Assembly (NCBI GenBank): GCA_950097015.1
Contig: CATNEN010000012.1
Span: 675,501-739,500, forward strand
DNA from: Macrostomum hystrix
Taxonomy: Eukaryota; Platyhelminthes; Macrostomidae
Direction: 5' to 3'
DNA: 64,000 nucleotides
The translations under genes were made by a program, and so were the position numbers. Below are positions 45,331 to 56,506 of this stretch, piece by piece; positions within the stretch are counted from its first letter, which is position 1, and each line of letters opens with the position of its first letter. The notes under the pieces are model-generated. The model saw only the letters and a program-made list of their open reading frames with translations. It had not been told where the DNA came from and searched no databases.

Positions 45331-47757
45331 CACTGGTCAAGTATATTTTATAAAAAGTTTAAGTAAAGTAAAGTTTAAGCTAAATAATTTTCATTAAAAA
45401 ACTGCTGACTTAACCATAATTTGCGTATATTTATATACTTATTCTTCAAATTTAAAATGATATTTATTACAAACACTACAACTACAACCAGACATCAGAC
45501 CTAACTGAATTCCAAACCAACCAAGAACCAAATACAAAAATACTGTAGGTCTTGGACGAGATTGTAGGCTTTCTTAATGCTTTTGTATTGTAATGAACGA
45601 TTAGTCTATAAAAAGTATGCATATGTGAAGATCGCTGCTTCACATGGTATAATCATGTAAAGCTGCTGACCGACCTTTAAAGTTAATGGTGGAATAAATT
45701 TTTATTTTAAGTACGTGCGCTTTATTTCTCAGGGCCCATGCAATGTAACAAAACGTAACTAAGTTCGCCTTTCCCAGACGACGGAACATGCCAAAATAGT
45801 TTAGATTATAATATCCAACAGCTGTATTATGACTTATTTTTCAGCTAAGTAAATGTTGAAATACATCCACAGATTTAATATTGCTCAGATTGGAACAATT
45901 GTGTGTGGAAGCTACGCCGCACGCATCGTGCTTCACAATCCAATCAACGTGCTGCCCAAAATTTGAAAAGACCATAGCTGCACAATGCGAATGTCAGCTA
46001 CGAAATTGTTGTCTTCTTTCTACCAGAAAGTATTCTTTCTACCAACACTTTAGTTCATTCCTTACGTATTGAATGCTTTATATAAGTTTGGCTTCCTGTC
46101 GTTAAATCAAAATGTTTGCCGTTTTCATGAAGTTTTTTAGAGTTGCGATTGATTGATGTATTTCTTAAATACTTAAATACTGTGAAAGCACAGCTCAGCA
46201 CCTAAAACCACAGACACACTAGCTTCAACTAAAAAGTAAAGAACTTATCCAGCTTTTAGGTGAAACGAATTTACAAAAAAGTGAAAACAAACGAAGCGAA
46301 AACTATATCTGTGGTTTTTCCTAGGTGTTGCGTCTGAAATGCATTGTTTATGTCTGTCGTCGGGCCCTCTCTTCAATTTGCTATTCTGCTGTTGTCTCCA
46401 ATTACTTAAGGTTTATTCACTCTTTTAAATTCACCTCCTTCAAGGATTATTATTAAACTATGGAATTACTATTTATATATAAATGATTTCCAGATAATCT
46501 GATGTTATGACAATAATTCCAGCCTTCGTAATGAAAGACTCATTTGTTATATGTATTTCTGTAGGTAGCGATTTGCGTGTGTCCGAGCGGCAAGACACTT
46601 TTAATAATAACTTGTCATAGGCCTAACGCACTGGTTTATTAATACTTTTCTACAATACGTACTGATTTGAGTTTCCAGTCCTAGTCGGGTTACCAATTGA
46701 CTAGTGTTGCCCAGTCAATCACACAGTCTGAATGACTCCCTTGCTTTTAATTCTAATACAGCTTGGCTTTGTCTGAATAGGGAATGTATGAAATACGTAA
46801 AACACTTTTTAACGAGAATAAGTAAGACACTGTTTAATTCGCGAGTGAGCGCGGAACTCCGGTCACTTTCTTCCTCAAATTCTCCTGTATTTATATAATA
46901 AATTAAAATTGGGGTGGTGTACCCCACTAAAACACGGACCTATTTAAACAAAATGTATACGGTAAAATATTATTTCGCGCTAATTTAACTTTTGAAATAT
47001 TTGATAATTATACGCTGCCTCATGTCTAGTGTAAGTCCATGTTATAGATGCATCTTAATATAGCTAAATGAAAACCTGTAAATGAATAAAATGTATTTTT
47101 GAAATCTATAACTACACAGGTGATTTTGTTGGACTCCAGCTCTGTAATATCCTTCTATTCCATGTTAATAAAAAACACTGCACATAAACATGATGGGGAC
47201 GTTGAAAATTCCTTTTCAGTCAGGCAAACGAAGAATCCGCTTTGTTAATGCCAAACAGACACCATGCGCCAATTTTGAGGTTTAAACCTGCGCTACTTAA
47301 TAGTATAGCAACAAAGATATTAATAGAAGGTCTTTGTGTCATTACTTAACTTGTCCTTAATCGACTTAGTTGTTGTTGAATCAACTCATCAACCCAGAAA
47401 TATTCAAAGCACAAATGGGAAAGCTCAAGAAACTTTATTTACAGCAAAATTCGTGCGACAAAGTAACAAAAGACAGAAGCATTTCGTTATTGCTTTGGTA
47501 AATTTGATGAGGCCTATTTCTCTCGAGCATGATTTCATGCAGAGCCACGCACAAGTCAAAGCAAAAACAATTCTCAAAATCATATATTGTAAAGCCAGTT
47601 GGCAATAAACAAACTAAAATTGCCTCCTCATGAGGTCTTAAAACTGCATCAGACGATTCAAGTGTCGTTTCTTCGAATCAAGCAGCCTATGAAATTGACG
47701 GTCAGCAAGAGCTCAGAATCTGCAATGTATAAATAATCAACCCCAGAGCAGTATATA
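45331..47757. other. AT-rich region, no gene recognised
   Basis: Single-copy-looking AT-rich DNA. Short open frames lack any recognisable domain. No arrays or TIR pairs noticed. Confidence 0.4.
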
Positions 47758-47893
47758 ATCTCTCCCGTTTATTCATTTATCTGTGGCCGTCAGAGCGACT
47801 GAGAACTTGTTTCTCGGCCGAGGCGCAGCCGAGGCCAGAGAAACGAGTTTGAAGTCCGTTCTGGCCATAGACAAATGAATAAACGGGAGAGAT
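47758..47893. repeat. Fold-back sequence 1
   Basis: The outer arms (about 31 bp: ATCTCTCCCGTTTATTCATT... and its near-perfect inverse ending at 47893) enclose a second imperfect dyad around GTTTCTCGGCC. It ends internally in the shared motif GGCCATAGACAA. Confidence 0.8.
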
Positions 47894-48209
47894 AGTATTT
47901 TCCCCCAACTTGGCTCGGTCTTGCGGAAAAAAGAACTATAGCTCAACAGTCTATGGTTCTGATCGAACCGGAACAGTCCCGAGTTTGATGCGATAGCGAC
48001 AGTTTGATGCACCGCTGTGTAACCAATTTAATTACAACGCTTGCGCACGAAATAGCTGAAGGCATGGCTGAAGACATTAGTGGGGGATAATGAGTACGAT
48101 TCTTTCCATCGGCTAGAACTTCAACGATCATAGCCATAGACAAAAATGGCGCACCAAGATAAAGATATAATCATTTAATTAAGAAGAGTCCGAAATACGC
48201 TCGTATAAC

Positions 48210-48498
48210 AATATTGATAGGCTGCAGAGGGCAGAGATGCAGAGGGCAGAGATGCAGAGGGCAGAGGGCTCCCGCAAAGCAGCCTATTCATATTAGTGTT
48301 GTAGTTAGCCTACGCGCGTTGAAACGAGGTTGATACTAACGGCAGCCCGCCCTCTGCTGTTGTCTGTGGTCGAATTCCATTGATATGCACTGCGGGCGGA
48401 CCGTGAAACGCGTTTCACGCCCGCTAACTACAATATACCGAGGTGCGTAGCGCCTCGACGTTTTACCTCGTTTCAGCCCTCTGCAGCCTATCAATATT
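48210..48498. repeat. Fold-back sequence 2
   Basis: Perfect 23-bp inverted arms (AATATTGATAGGCTGCAGAG... at 48210-48232; inverse at 48476-48498), with inner arms TGAAACGAGGT (48320-48330 and inverse at 48465-48475). The centre has the palindrome CGTGAAACGCGTTTCACG (48402-48419). The left arm contains three GCAGAGGGCAGAGAT-like short repeats. Confidence 0.8.
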
Positions 48499-48523
48499 GG
48501 TATATTGCACTTATGCACTTGAC

Positions 48524-48617
48524 GGCCATAGACAACTTTCTGGTGGGTACACGGCTGCAAAATGCTGTAATAATATAAATTACTTTGATGTACACCAGAA
48601 AACGTTGTCTATGGGCC
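48524..48617. repeat. Fold-back sequence 3
   Basis: GGCCATAGACAACTTTCTGG... (48524-48550) pairs with its near inverse at 48590-48617. A fourth related motif, GCCATAGACAAAAATGGC, occurs near 48132. The 48618-49236 stretch beyond has no recognised gene. Confidence 0.75.
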
Positions 48618-49236
48618 TGTGTCTCAGCGTCGCATGAGTCAAAAAGTCGTCACCGCGATGCTTTACTTGAAAAAAGAATTTGGTTAGAACTAAAATGACA
48701 AATTTCAAAGGTTTGTGCTCCAGTCTATTTTCGCAGAGCTAATCGTGACTTCAATTTTTTCATGATTTCGCTTCTCAGAATGAGACAGGTGGGGGTTTTC
48801 ACTAGAGCTAAGTGGGCTTTCACTGTGGAATTTGAAGAGATTCCTCAGCAACGGCCTAATCAATGACAATAAGTACTTTATATAGCGTTAAGGTAAAAAA
48901 CCGAACTCCTTCAGAGGCAAGATGAACAATTGGAATGACCGACCAACACCTAAGCAAACGTCGTTAAGAGCTGCGGCACAGCTACATTGGGTGTGATTTC
49001 TATATTTCTATCTCCATGATCCTCAGGGAAAGCCAATAGAGTCCAAGACACAAACGGTTGGTATGAATTTCTTATTTGCCATTTTTTTCAACAAGATTGT
49101 CCGCCTGGGAAACTCTGTGCTAATCCAATAGATTCCAATGTATTTGTCATCGAATTGAAAGAAATAAGTATTTTAGTAACTGGGCTGGCAGACTTTGACC
49201 TCCGTCACAGCTGTCGTCCAATAGGTCTCGGGGTCA

Positions 49237-49930
49237 TCACTGGGAGCTCTTCTTGTTCAGCCGTGCCCAGGGGTATTGCGCCAGTGTCTGCTCTCGGACC
49301 TGATCGGCGCAGTAGGCTAGCAGAGTGTCCCGGGTGCAGAAGCCGCAGCAGCAGTCCAGGAATGGGTCCCGCTGACCCGGGTTGGGCCGGAGGCACGGGT
49401 TCTTGTCGACCGAGGACTTCACAGCCGGCGATTTCGGGCCTGAAATTCGGCCAGAATGACTAATGTAGTTGAAAAAACAGCAGATGCAAAATGCGCATTA
49501 ATCACAGCTCGAACAATGGAATCAGTTCAGCTCACTCCTAGACGGCTGCCGGAACAGGTCCAGGACTGTGTCCTTCTCGGGCATGTAGACTCCGCCATGG
49601 TTTTTGCAGGTGCGAATCATGAGGAACACGAGCGGCATTCCGCATGCTTTGTAGAGCCTCGATGCGGGCCGGCCGGACTGCAATGAGGAAAAAGGGATTT
49701 TCCGAATGTTACTAGCAGCCAAATTTCTGCGAAGAGCAACGAGCTCGTGAATGAGCATCGCCCACCTCGAAATGGCGATCAAACCGACCCGTCTGCCTGG
49801 CCTGCATGTCTTGAGTGTTCCTGGAACCGCCACTGGTGGCAACTGCGCCAAGAGGCAGCAGCAGCAGCAGCAGCAGCAGCAGCGGCAGCGATGGGTGCCG
49901 CAAACCGTGAGTGCATGAAGCAGTTGGTGT
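49237..49930 (-). CDS. Insulin-like peptide precursor
   Basis: Secreted peptide hormone of the insulin superfamily, presumably acting through a receptor tyrosine kinase. Minus-strand exons: signal exon (low end 49766, high end unresolved near 49904-49930), B exon 49536-49677 and A exon 49237-49439; the last two junctions are phase-perfect. A poly-Leu hydrophobic core encoded by a CTG run (LPLLLLLLLLLPLGAVA) forms the signal peptide. The B chain has CGMPLVFLMIRTC (Cys-x11-Cys, with CG..L as in insulin) followed by KNHGGVYMPEK. The A chain has CCCGFCTRDTLLAYC, the canonical CC-x3-C-x8-C with one additional Cys; a partner Cys lies in NPCLRP of the connecting segment. No KR/RR pair separates the chains. 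A C-terminal extension of 21 residues follows. No ATG is in frame with the Leu core, so an upstream exon or a frame disturbance in the CTG run is required. Confidence 0.78.
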
Positions 49931-50174
49931 GGCTGAAGTCCTGCAATGTCAGATGTGAGGAGTGTGATACGCATCTCAACTGCATCTGGGCCAAATAATA
50001 CAGACAAAATACAGACAAGCAATTTACATTTTCTATCTAGATAGTTTCTAGTTAGCAATCGATTGCAGAGAGGAGGCAACAAGGCGTTTGCTTGAGTAGC
50101 AGGTGCACAGACTCAGGTCTATTCGAGCTAACCGAACTGCGGGCTAGCGATGAAGCGGAGACTCTTAGCGCTGC

Positions 50175-50181
50175 ATTTATA
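50175..50181 (-). promoter_or_regulatory. TATA box upstream of the insulin-like gene
   Basis: CCTATAAATGC on the minus strand, about 250 bp upstream of the signal exon, in the right orientation. Transcription would start near 50145. Confidence 0.45.
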
Positions 50182-50335
50182 GGCCGTAATCTCCGGGTGG
50201 GCGGATTAGTGAGTTGCTGGGCCCTGCAATCAGACAGGCGGCCCAGCCCAACCCGGGCTGGAGAGCAGTGTGCCAACCAATAGATGGAGGCTCGTACAGG
50301 TGGGCTCGCTCAGCTGTTCTAACACGTTGTTGTTC

Positions 50336-50620
50336 TTCGAACAGGTGATTGGGTCCTGGTCTAACAGGTTGACGATTTTGAACAGGTTATTGGGTCCTTG
50401 TCTAACAGGTTGACGATTTCGAACAGGTGATTGGGTCCTTGCTTGTCTAACAGGTTGACGATTTCGAACAGGTGATTGGGTCCTGATCTAACAGGTTGAC
50501 GCTTTTCGTACATATGATTCGGTCCTGGACTAACACATTTATCTTCTTCGAACAGGTGATTGGGTCCTGGTCTAACAGGTTGACGATTTCGAACTGGTGA
50601 TTCGGTCCTGGTCTAACAGT
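50336..50620. repeat. 41-bp minisatellite
   Basis: Seven copies marked by AACAGGTGATTGGGTCCTGG and TCTAACAGGTTGACGATTTC. Confidence 0.92.
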
Positions 50621-51260
50621 TAAGCAGTGCCATATAATTATGGTCTATTAACTTGTAAAGCAGAATGACGAATATCAGTCATGATTAAAAGGTTATATAT
50701 TTAAAACGGCATTCCTTGAAGATCGTCACTATTGTAGGGACCAATGCGGATCACGTGGATGACTGCAGCAGTCTGGCATTAGTTCAGCACCATTCGATAC
50801 GTGCCAAGGAGCCTGACACACCTGGCCATACAAGTCCGGCCACTATAAAATTGGCTTATTTATGCGCGAGATTCTCCTTAAGGTGCATCGGCGCAGTTTA
50901 TAGAATCGAAGCACCGATAACAGTTCACTTTCCTCTCGCTCGTGGCACATCTGCCAATGCTGGCACCGATTTGGTCGAATTCGAGACCAAGCCCAAGATT
51001 TAGTCCACGCTTCAGCATCAGCTGCTTGTTAAAAAAGGGTACAATAGTTATGAAAAGTTATGATCCTCGCTTGGAACAATGCCTGAAATTATAAGCTTAT
51101 CAACTGATACCTATTTAATGGGTCTAGAGATCGATAAATAGAAATTACTGTACACCTAGCCTAGCTTGGCCAGATGTACAGCCAGTAGCACAGCCGCAGC
51201 ATGTTGTGTACACCTGTACAGTCCGTGAACTGGGAGGCCGCCACAACGAGGCGCTTTCGA
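50621..51260. other. Unassigned stretch with relic copy 3
   Basis: An open frame at 50716-51003 (+) has no recognisable domain and is not called. At 51152-51203 the minus strand carries the dispersed sequence GTGCTACTGGCTGTACATCT. Confidence 0.4.
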
Positions 51261-51455
51261 CGTTGAGAAGTCTCCTATCCCTGCAGTGCGATTCGACGTT
51301 GAGAAGTCTCCTATCCCTGCAGTGCGATTCGACGTTGAGAAGTCTCCTATCCCTGCAGTGCGATTCGACGTTGAGAAGTCTCCTAACCCTGCAGTGCGAT
51401 TCGACGTTGAGAAGTCTCCTAACCCTGCAGTGCGATTCGACGTTGAGAAGTTTCA
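51261..51455. repeat. 36-bp minisatellite
   Basis: Five and a half copies of a unit with GACGTTGAGAAGTCTCCTAT and CCCTGCAGTGCGATTC, nearly identical, hence young. Confidence 0.93.
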
Positions 51456-52625
51456 ATGTTCGAACAAAAAGTGTCGGCCTTGGGAAATTGATGGTTTGTA
51501 AAACGCCTCCCGCCATAAACAGCAAAATCCCTCAAGAACACAACTCGCTTCTCTGAGATTGGCACTCCCGGCAGCTCAGTAAGAAATCTGAAGCGCCAAC
51601 CCCTGGGGCTGCAAATTCGCACATTATCGATAACGGATAACGTTAGTAAGAGCAATAATAAGAGCTAATCGCTTTACTGACACGTCGGCTTGCTGTTTCT
51701 CAGGTAAATAGTCGCATATTTCGGCAGATAGAAGGATCAAAAGATTATTATAAAGATGAGATATTATAGGATCCAATAACAACAGAAGCCTCTAGATCAT
51801 CTTGAATTAAAGGCCGCGAAAGCTAGCATTTTAACAATAAATCCCTTCTGAGTCACGCAAAGACTGCTCAACTATGTCATAATTTCGTACAATAACCTCT
51901 TAGCCATCTGCCTTCGCCTAGTCAAATTATACAAATGCTTATTTGTAATATTCTAATTGTACCATTCTCCAGCCTGATCCAGGTGAAATTCGGAGAGAAA
52001 CTTAGAGGGAACTTAACATTGGGGAGATGAGGTTGTATCACAGCAAGGTCGAACATTTTCAAAAGCGTTAGGAAATAAATTTATCTAGTTTTTTAATAGT
52101 AAAAATAGTTTTCTTAGAAACTGCCGCTCGCTGGCCGTTCTCTGAGACTGTAGACAAATATATCAATCCGAGATTCACGAACCCAGTCGCAGCTGCCACA
52201 AACTGGAGCACCAATTCGACAGCGGATCGAGTGATTCCGGCTTTTAGTCTGCATGCTCCATCTTCATAGGATTCGCATCTGGCGAATGACCAATTTGAGA
52301 ACTAATTGAGCTGCAATTATAAATCGCTGCTCTGCCGTTTACGAGCAGACTGAATGCAAAACTGCTAGTTTTCTTATTTCAGAATTTGCTCATTCCTCAC
52401 AGTTAATGGTTTGTTTTTGCTTAGTAATGGCAGAAATAATTTACAGGAAAAAGCAGCGACTGTCTGCAACAACTCCGTCAAAATCATAACCCTTCTACTT
52501 ACGCCTTGTTGGCGATTCAATTAACTCTGAGCCTATTTAATCTAATGTACTTCAGCGACTTCCATAACTGGCTAATCTAGCGTCTGGGATAGTAATTGCT
52601 GGAATGAAAAAACAGGACAATTCTC
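51456..52625. other. Unassigned stretch
   Basis: Mixed to AT-rich sequence; no coding exon, array or RNA gene recognised. Confidence 0.4.
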
Positions 52626-53185
52626 GGGACCTGATGCAGGTCATTCTGCAGGCAATCATGCAGGTCATTCTGCAGGCAATCATGCAGGCCATTCTGCAGG
52701 CAATCATGCAGGCCATTCTGCAGGCAATCATGCAGGTCACTCTGCAGGCAATCATGCAGGTCATTCTGCAGGCAATCATGCAGGTCATTCTGCAGGCAAT
52801 CATGCAGGCCATTCTGCAGGCAATCATGCAGGCCATTCTGCAGGCAATCATGCAGGTCATTCTGCAGGCAATCATGCAGGCCATTCTGCAGGCAATCATG
52901 CAGGTCATTCTGCAGGCAATCATGCAGGTCATTCTGCAGGCAATCATGCAGGTCATTCTGCAGGCAATCATGCAGGTCATTCTGCAGGCAATCATGCAGG
53001 TCATTCTGCAGGCAATCATGCAGGTCATTCTGCAGGCAATCATGCAGGTCATTCTGCAGGCAATCATGCAGGTCATTCTGCAGGCAATCATGCAGGTCAT
53101 TCTGCAGGCAATCATGCAGGTCATTCTGCAGGCAATCATGCAGGTCATTCTGCAGGCAATCATGCAGGTCATTCTGCAGTCCATG
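52626..53185. repeat. 24-bp minisatellite
   Basis: About 23 copies of ATGCAGGTCATTCTGCAGGC plus AATC, with GGTC/GGCC variants. Contains CTGCAG palindromes. Open in several frames because 24 is a multiple of three. Confidence 0.95.
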
Positions 53186-53774
53186 ATTGAGGTAATTTTT
53201 CAAATAAGGCAGGTAACGTCTAGTTCAGAGGGACCAGGTCTCAGACTTGCTAATTCCCAAAGGAGCCTCCCTTATCAGTTCCGTCCGCTTTCTGCTCCAA
53301 ACCGGATATCGTCTCGGAAAACTGCAGCCTTTTCTTTGAAGAACAATGAGGCCAGCAGCAAAGGAACAAATCAAAGAGCATTTCAGCACCCTGAGCTTCC
53401 TATTTCTAATGAATTTCGTTATCTGAGCGTATCTACGGCTACTTTTTGGTGTCCTATTTAGGTCTGAATGAAATGAAATACTGGTTAGAATTACTCCCAC
53501 GCCACGTCCAGTCATTAAAATTATGCTTTCCCTGGCTCGGGCAATGCATGAAATTAAAAGCCTTTGAATCATTGCGTCTTGAAACCACTTCCTACGAAAC
53601 TCGTTTCCTGTTACATGAAAAGTGAAAATTATCTCTTGCCTGTCTCATCTCTCCCCTCTGTATAAAAACCTTTTGCTGCGACAATCGGTGATGATCGCAA
53701 AGATTGTGAACTATTTTTAGCTTGAAAAATTATGTCCCACTTTAGAGTGCAACCAGAAAAGGCATGCTAAATCA
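53186..53774. other. Unassigned stretch with a TATA-like site
   Basis: TATAAAA at 53661-53667 (+) is a good TATA match, but no credible coding start follows before the next array. Confidence 0.35.
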
Positions 53775-55585
53775 CGCCATAGAATACGAGCTAACAACCG
53801 TACTAGCTATACCATTACCATAGAGTACGAGCTAACAACCGTACTAGCTATACCATTACCATAGAGTACGAGCTAACAACCGTACTAGCTATACCATTAC
53901 CATAGAGTACGAGCTAACAACCGTACTACTCGTAGCTATATTATTACCACAGAATACGAGCTAACAACCGTACTACTCGTAGCTATATCATTACCATAGA
54001 GTACGAGCTAACAACCGTACTAGCTATATCATTACCATAGAATACGAACTAACAACCGTACTAGCTATATCATTACCATAGAGTACGAGCTAACAGCCGT
54101 ACTACTCGTAGCTATATTATTACCACAGAATACAAGCTAACAACCGTACTAGCTATATCATTACCATAGAGTACGAGCTAACAACCGTACTAGCTATATC
54201 ATTACCATAGAGTACGAGCTAACAACCGTACTACTCGTAGCTATATTATTACCACAGAATACGAGCTAACAACCGTACTACTCGTAGCTATATCATTACC
54301 ATAGAGTACGAGCTAACAACCGTACTAGCTATATCATTACCATAGAGTACGAGCTAACAACCGTACTAGCTATATCATTACCATAGAGTACGAGCTAACA
54401 ACCGTACTAGCTATATCATTACCACAGAATACGAGCTAACAACCGTACTAGCTATATCATTACCACAGAATACGAGCTAACAACCGTACTAGCTATATCA
54501 TTACCGCAGAATACGAGCTAACAACCGTACTAGCTATATCATTACCATAGAGTACGAGCTAACAACCGTACTAGCTATATCATTACCATAGAGTACGAGC
54601 TAACAACCGTACTAGCTATATCATTACCACAGAATACGAGCTAACAACCGTACTAGCTATATCATTACCATAGAATACGAGCTAACAACCGTACTAGCTA
54701 TATCATTACCGCAGAATACGAGCTAACAACCGTACTAGCTATATCATTACCACAGAATACGAGCTAACAACCGTACTAGCTATATCATTACCATAGAGTA
54801 CGAGCTAACAGCCGTACTACTCGTAGCTATATTATTACCACAGAATACAAGCTAACAACCGTACTAGCTATATCATTACCATAGAGTACGAGCTAACAAC
54901 CGTACTAGCTATATCATTACCATAGAGTACGAGCTAACAACCGTACTACTCGTAGCTATATTATTACCACAGAATACGAGCTAACAACCGTACTACTCGT
55001 AGCTATATCATTACCATAGAGTACGAGCTAACAACCGTACTAGCTATATCATTACCATAGAGTACGAGCTAACAACCGTACTAGCTATATCATTACCATA
55101 GAGTACGAGCTAACAACCGTACTAGCTATATCATTACCACAGAATACGAGCTAACAACCGTACTAGCTATATCATTACCACAGAATACGAGCTAACAACC
55201 GTACTAGCTATATCATTACCGCAGAATACGAGCTAACAACCGTACTAGCTATATCATTACCATAGAGTACGAGCTAACAACCGTACTAGCTATATCATTA
55301 CCATAGAGTACGAGCTAACAACCGTACTAGCTATATCATTACCACAGAATACGAGCTAACAACCGTACTAGCTATATCATTACCATAGAATACGAGCTAA
55401 CAACCGTACTAGCTATATCATTACCGCAGAATACGAGCTAACAACCGTACTAGCTATATCATTACCACAGAATACGAGCTAACAACCGTACTAGCTATAT
55501 CATTACCATAGACTACGAGCTAACAACCGTACTAGCTATATCATTACCGCAGAATACGAGCTAACAACCGTACTAGCTATATCAG
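53775..55585. repeat. 41-bp minisatellite with 715-bp higher-order copy
   Basis: About 44 copies containing GAGTACGAGCTAACAACCGT and ACTAGCTATATCATTACCA. Each unit has the dyad AGTACG...CGTACT. Variant strings, including the rare AACAGCCGTACTACTCG (54081 and 54796), repeat in the same order at 715-bp spacing. Confidence 0.95.
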
Positions 55586-56506
55586 GACCCTTAATCCCGG
55601 GATCCCGAACACAGACAAAAAGCAGGAATCCTGGGAATTGGGACCCCTATCGTCAAGGCAATACAGCTGAAACTCGAAATCGAACATTGAGAAACAGCCC
55701 CTGGCGAAAGGAAATAGCGACTTACAAATAATCAATGTCAAAACTTTTAAATTCAAAAAAGCTTTTTGGTTAAGATGCATTGAAGGCGATGTGATGGGAT
55801 TTACGACGTAATCAGACAGTGTTGAGAAAAATAAATAAACCCACAAGGAACAGCTCGATGGCAAAGTCGCGCTCTAAATAAACTGTATTTTAGAACCTTT
55901 CACATTTCAAATATATAGGAAACAACACTAAACAACAAAGCACAATGGAGGAGCCTGGATTGCTAAAAAATTGCTGCCTCGCTAGGACAATCGCAGATAC
56001 TCGCAGTGAATCGCCGTGTTTTTTCAAACTGAAACTAAGAATACACCCGCACAATGAAAGCTCTGGCTTCGTGGGACCGCAATAGTTTCCGTTTGAAACC
56101 GTAAAAAAGACGAGACAGACAATGGTAGACAAAGTAGCGGCTGCAAATTGTCTATTCAAAGGCTAGGTAGTTTTCTTACGAATTCAGCATCTAAACAAGC
56201 ATATTTGTAACTGCTGCATCTCCGATTCAATTGAGTCCATGAGTTTCAAACTGCATATAATTCGTTCCCAGTTGTTGTTGCCAGGCAAAACCGACACGCG
56301 GGTTACTTAGAAGAATAGGCCGGTGTCGGTGGAGTCGCTACAGAAAAAGTTAGAAACGTTCTCTAACGATCATTTTTAGGCTGGCTATAAAAGGGCATTT
56401 TAAAAAACTCCGACATGAGGTTTTGATTGTGATTTTCGCCAACATTAGCAAAAAATCGGCCCATTCATCTGGCAGTCTTTTGGTGCTGATATGAGCTGTG
56501 CATCTA
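55586..56506. other. Unassigned stretch upstream of the mariner
   Basis: TATAAAAG at 56386-56393 (+) is a strong TATA match about 120 bp left of the mariner insertion. No gene is recognised on either strand. Confidence 0.35.

Noticed and set aside
49779-50018. Poly-Ala open frame starting with ATG as the insulin-like precursor
   Set aside because: This frame ends in a stop before the donor at 49766 and cannot join the B exon; the poly-Leu frame does.
50716-51003. Plus-strand open frame of 95 codons
   Set aside because: No recognisable domain and no splice or promoter support.
52604-53461. 285-codon open frame through the 24-bp array
   Set aside because: Openness is caused by the repeat period; the flanking parts have no similarity to known proteins.
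53661-53667. TATA box as the promoter of a gene to its right
   Set aside because: Only very short open frames follow before the 41-bp array; no coding exon could be linked to it.
55890-56159. Minus-strand secreted peptide with a signal-like stretch (FAAATLSTIVCLVFFTVSNG)
   Set aside because: No ATG in frame, no partner exon or recognisable mature region; hydrophobic segments occur by chance in AT-rich DNA.
56386-56393. TATA box as the mariner promoter
   Set aside because: It lies outside the element, left of the TA target; proximity to the transposase is coincidental.
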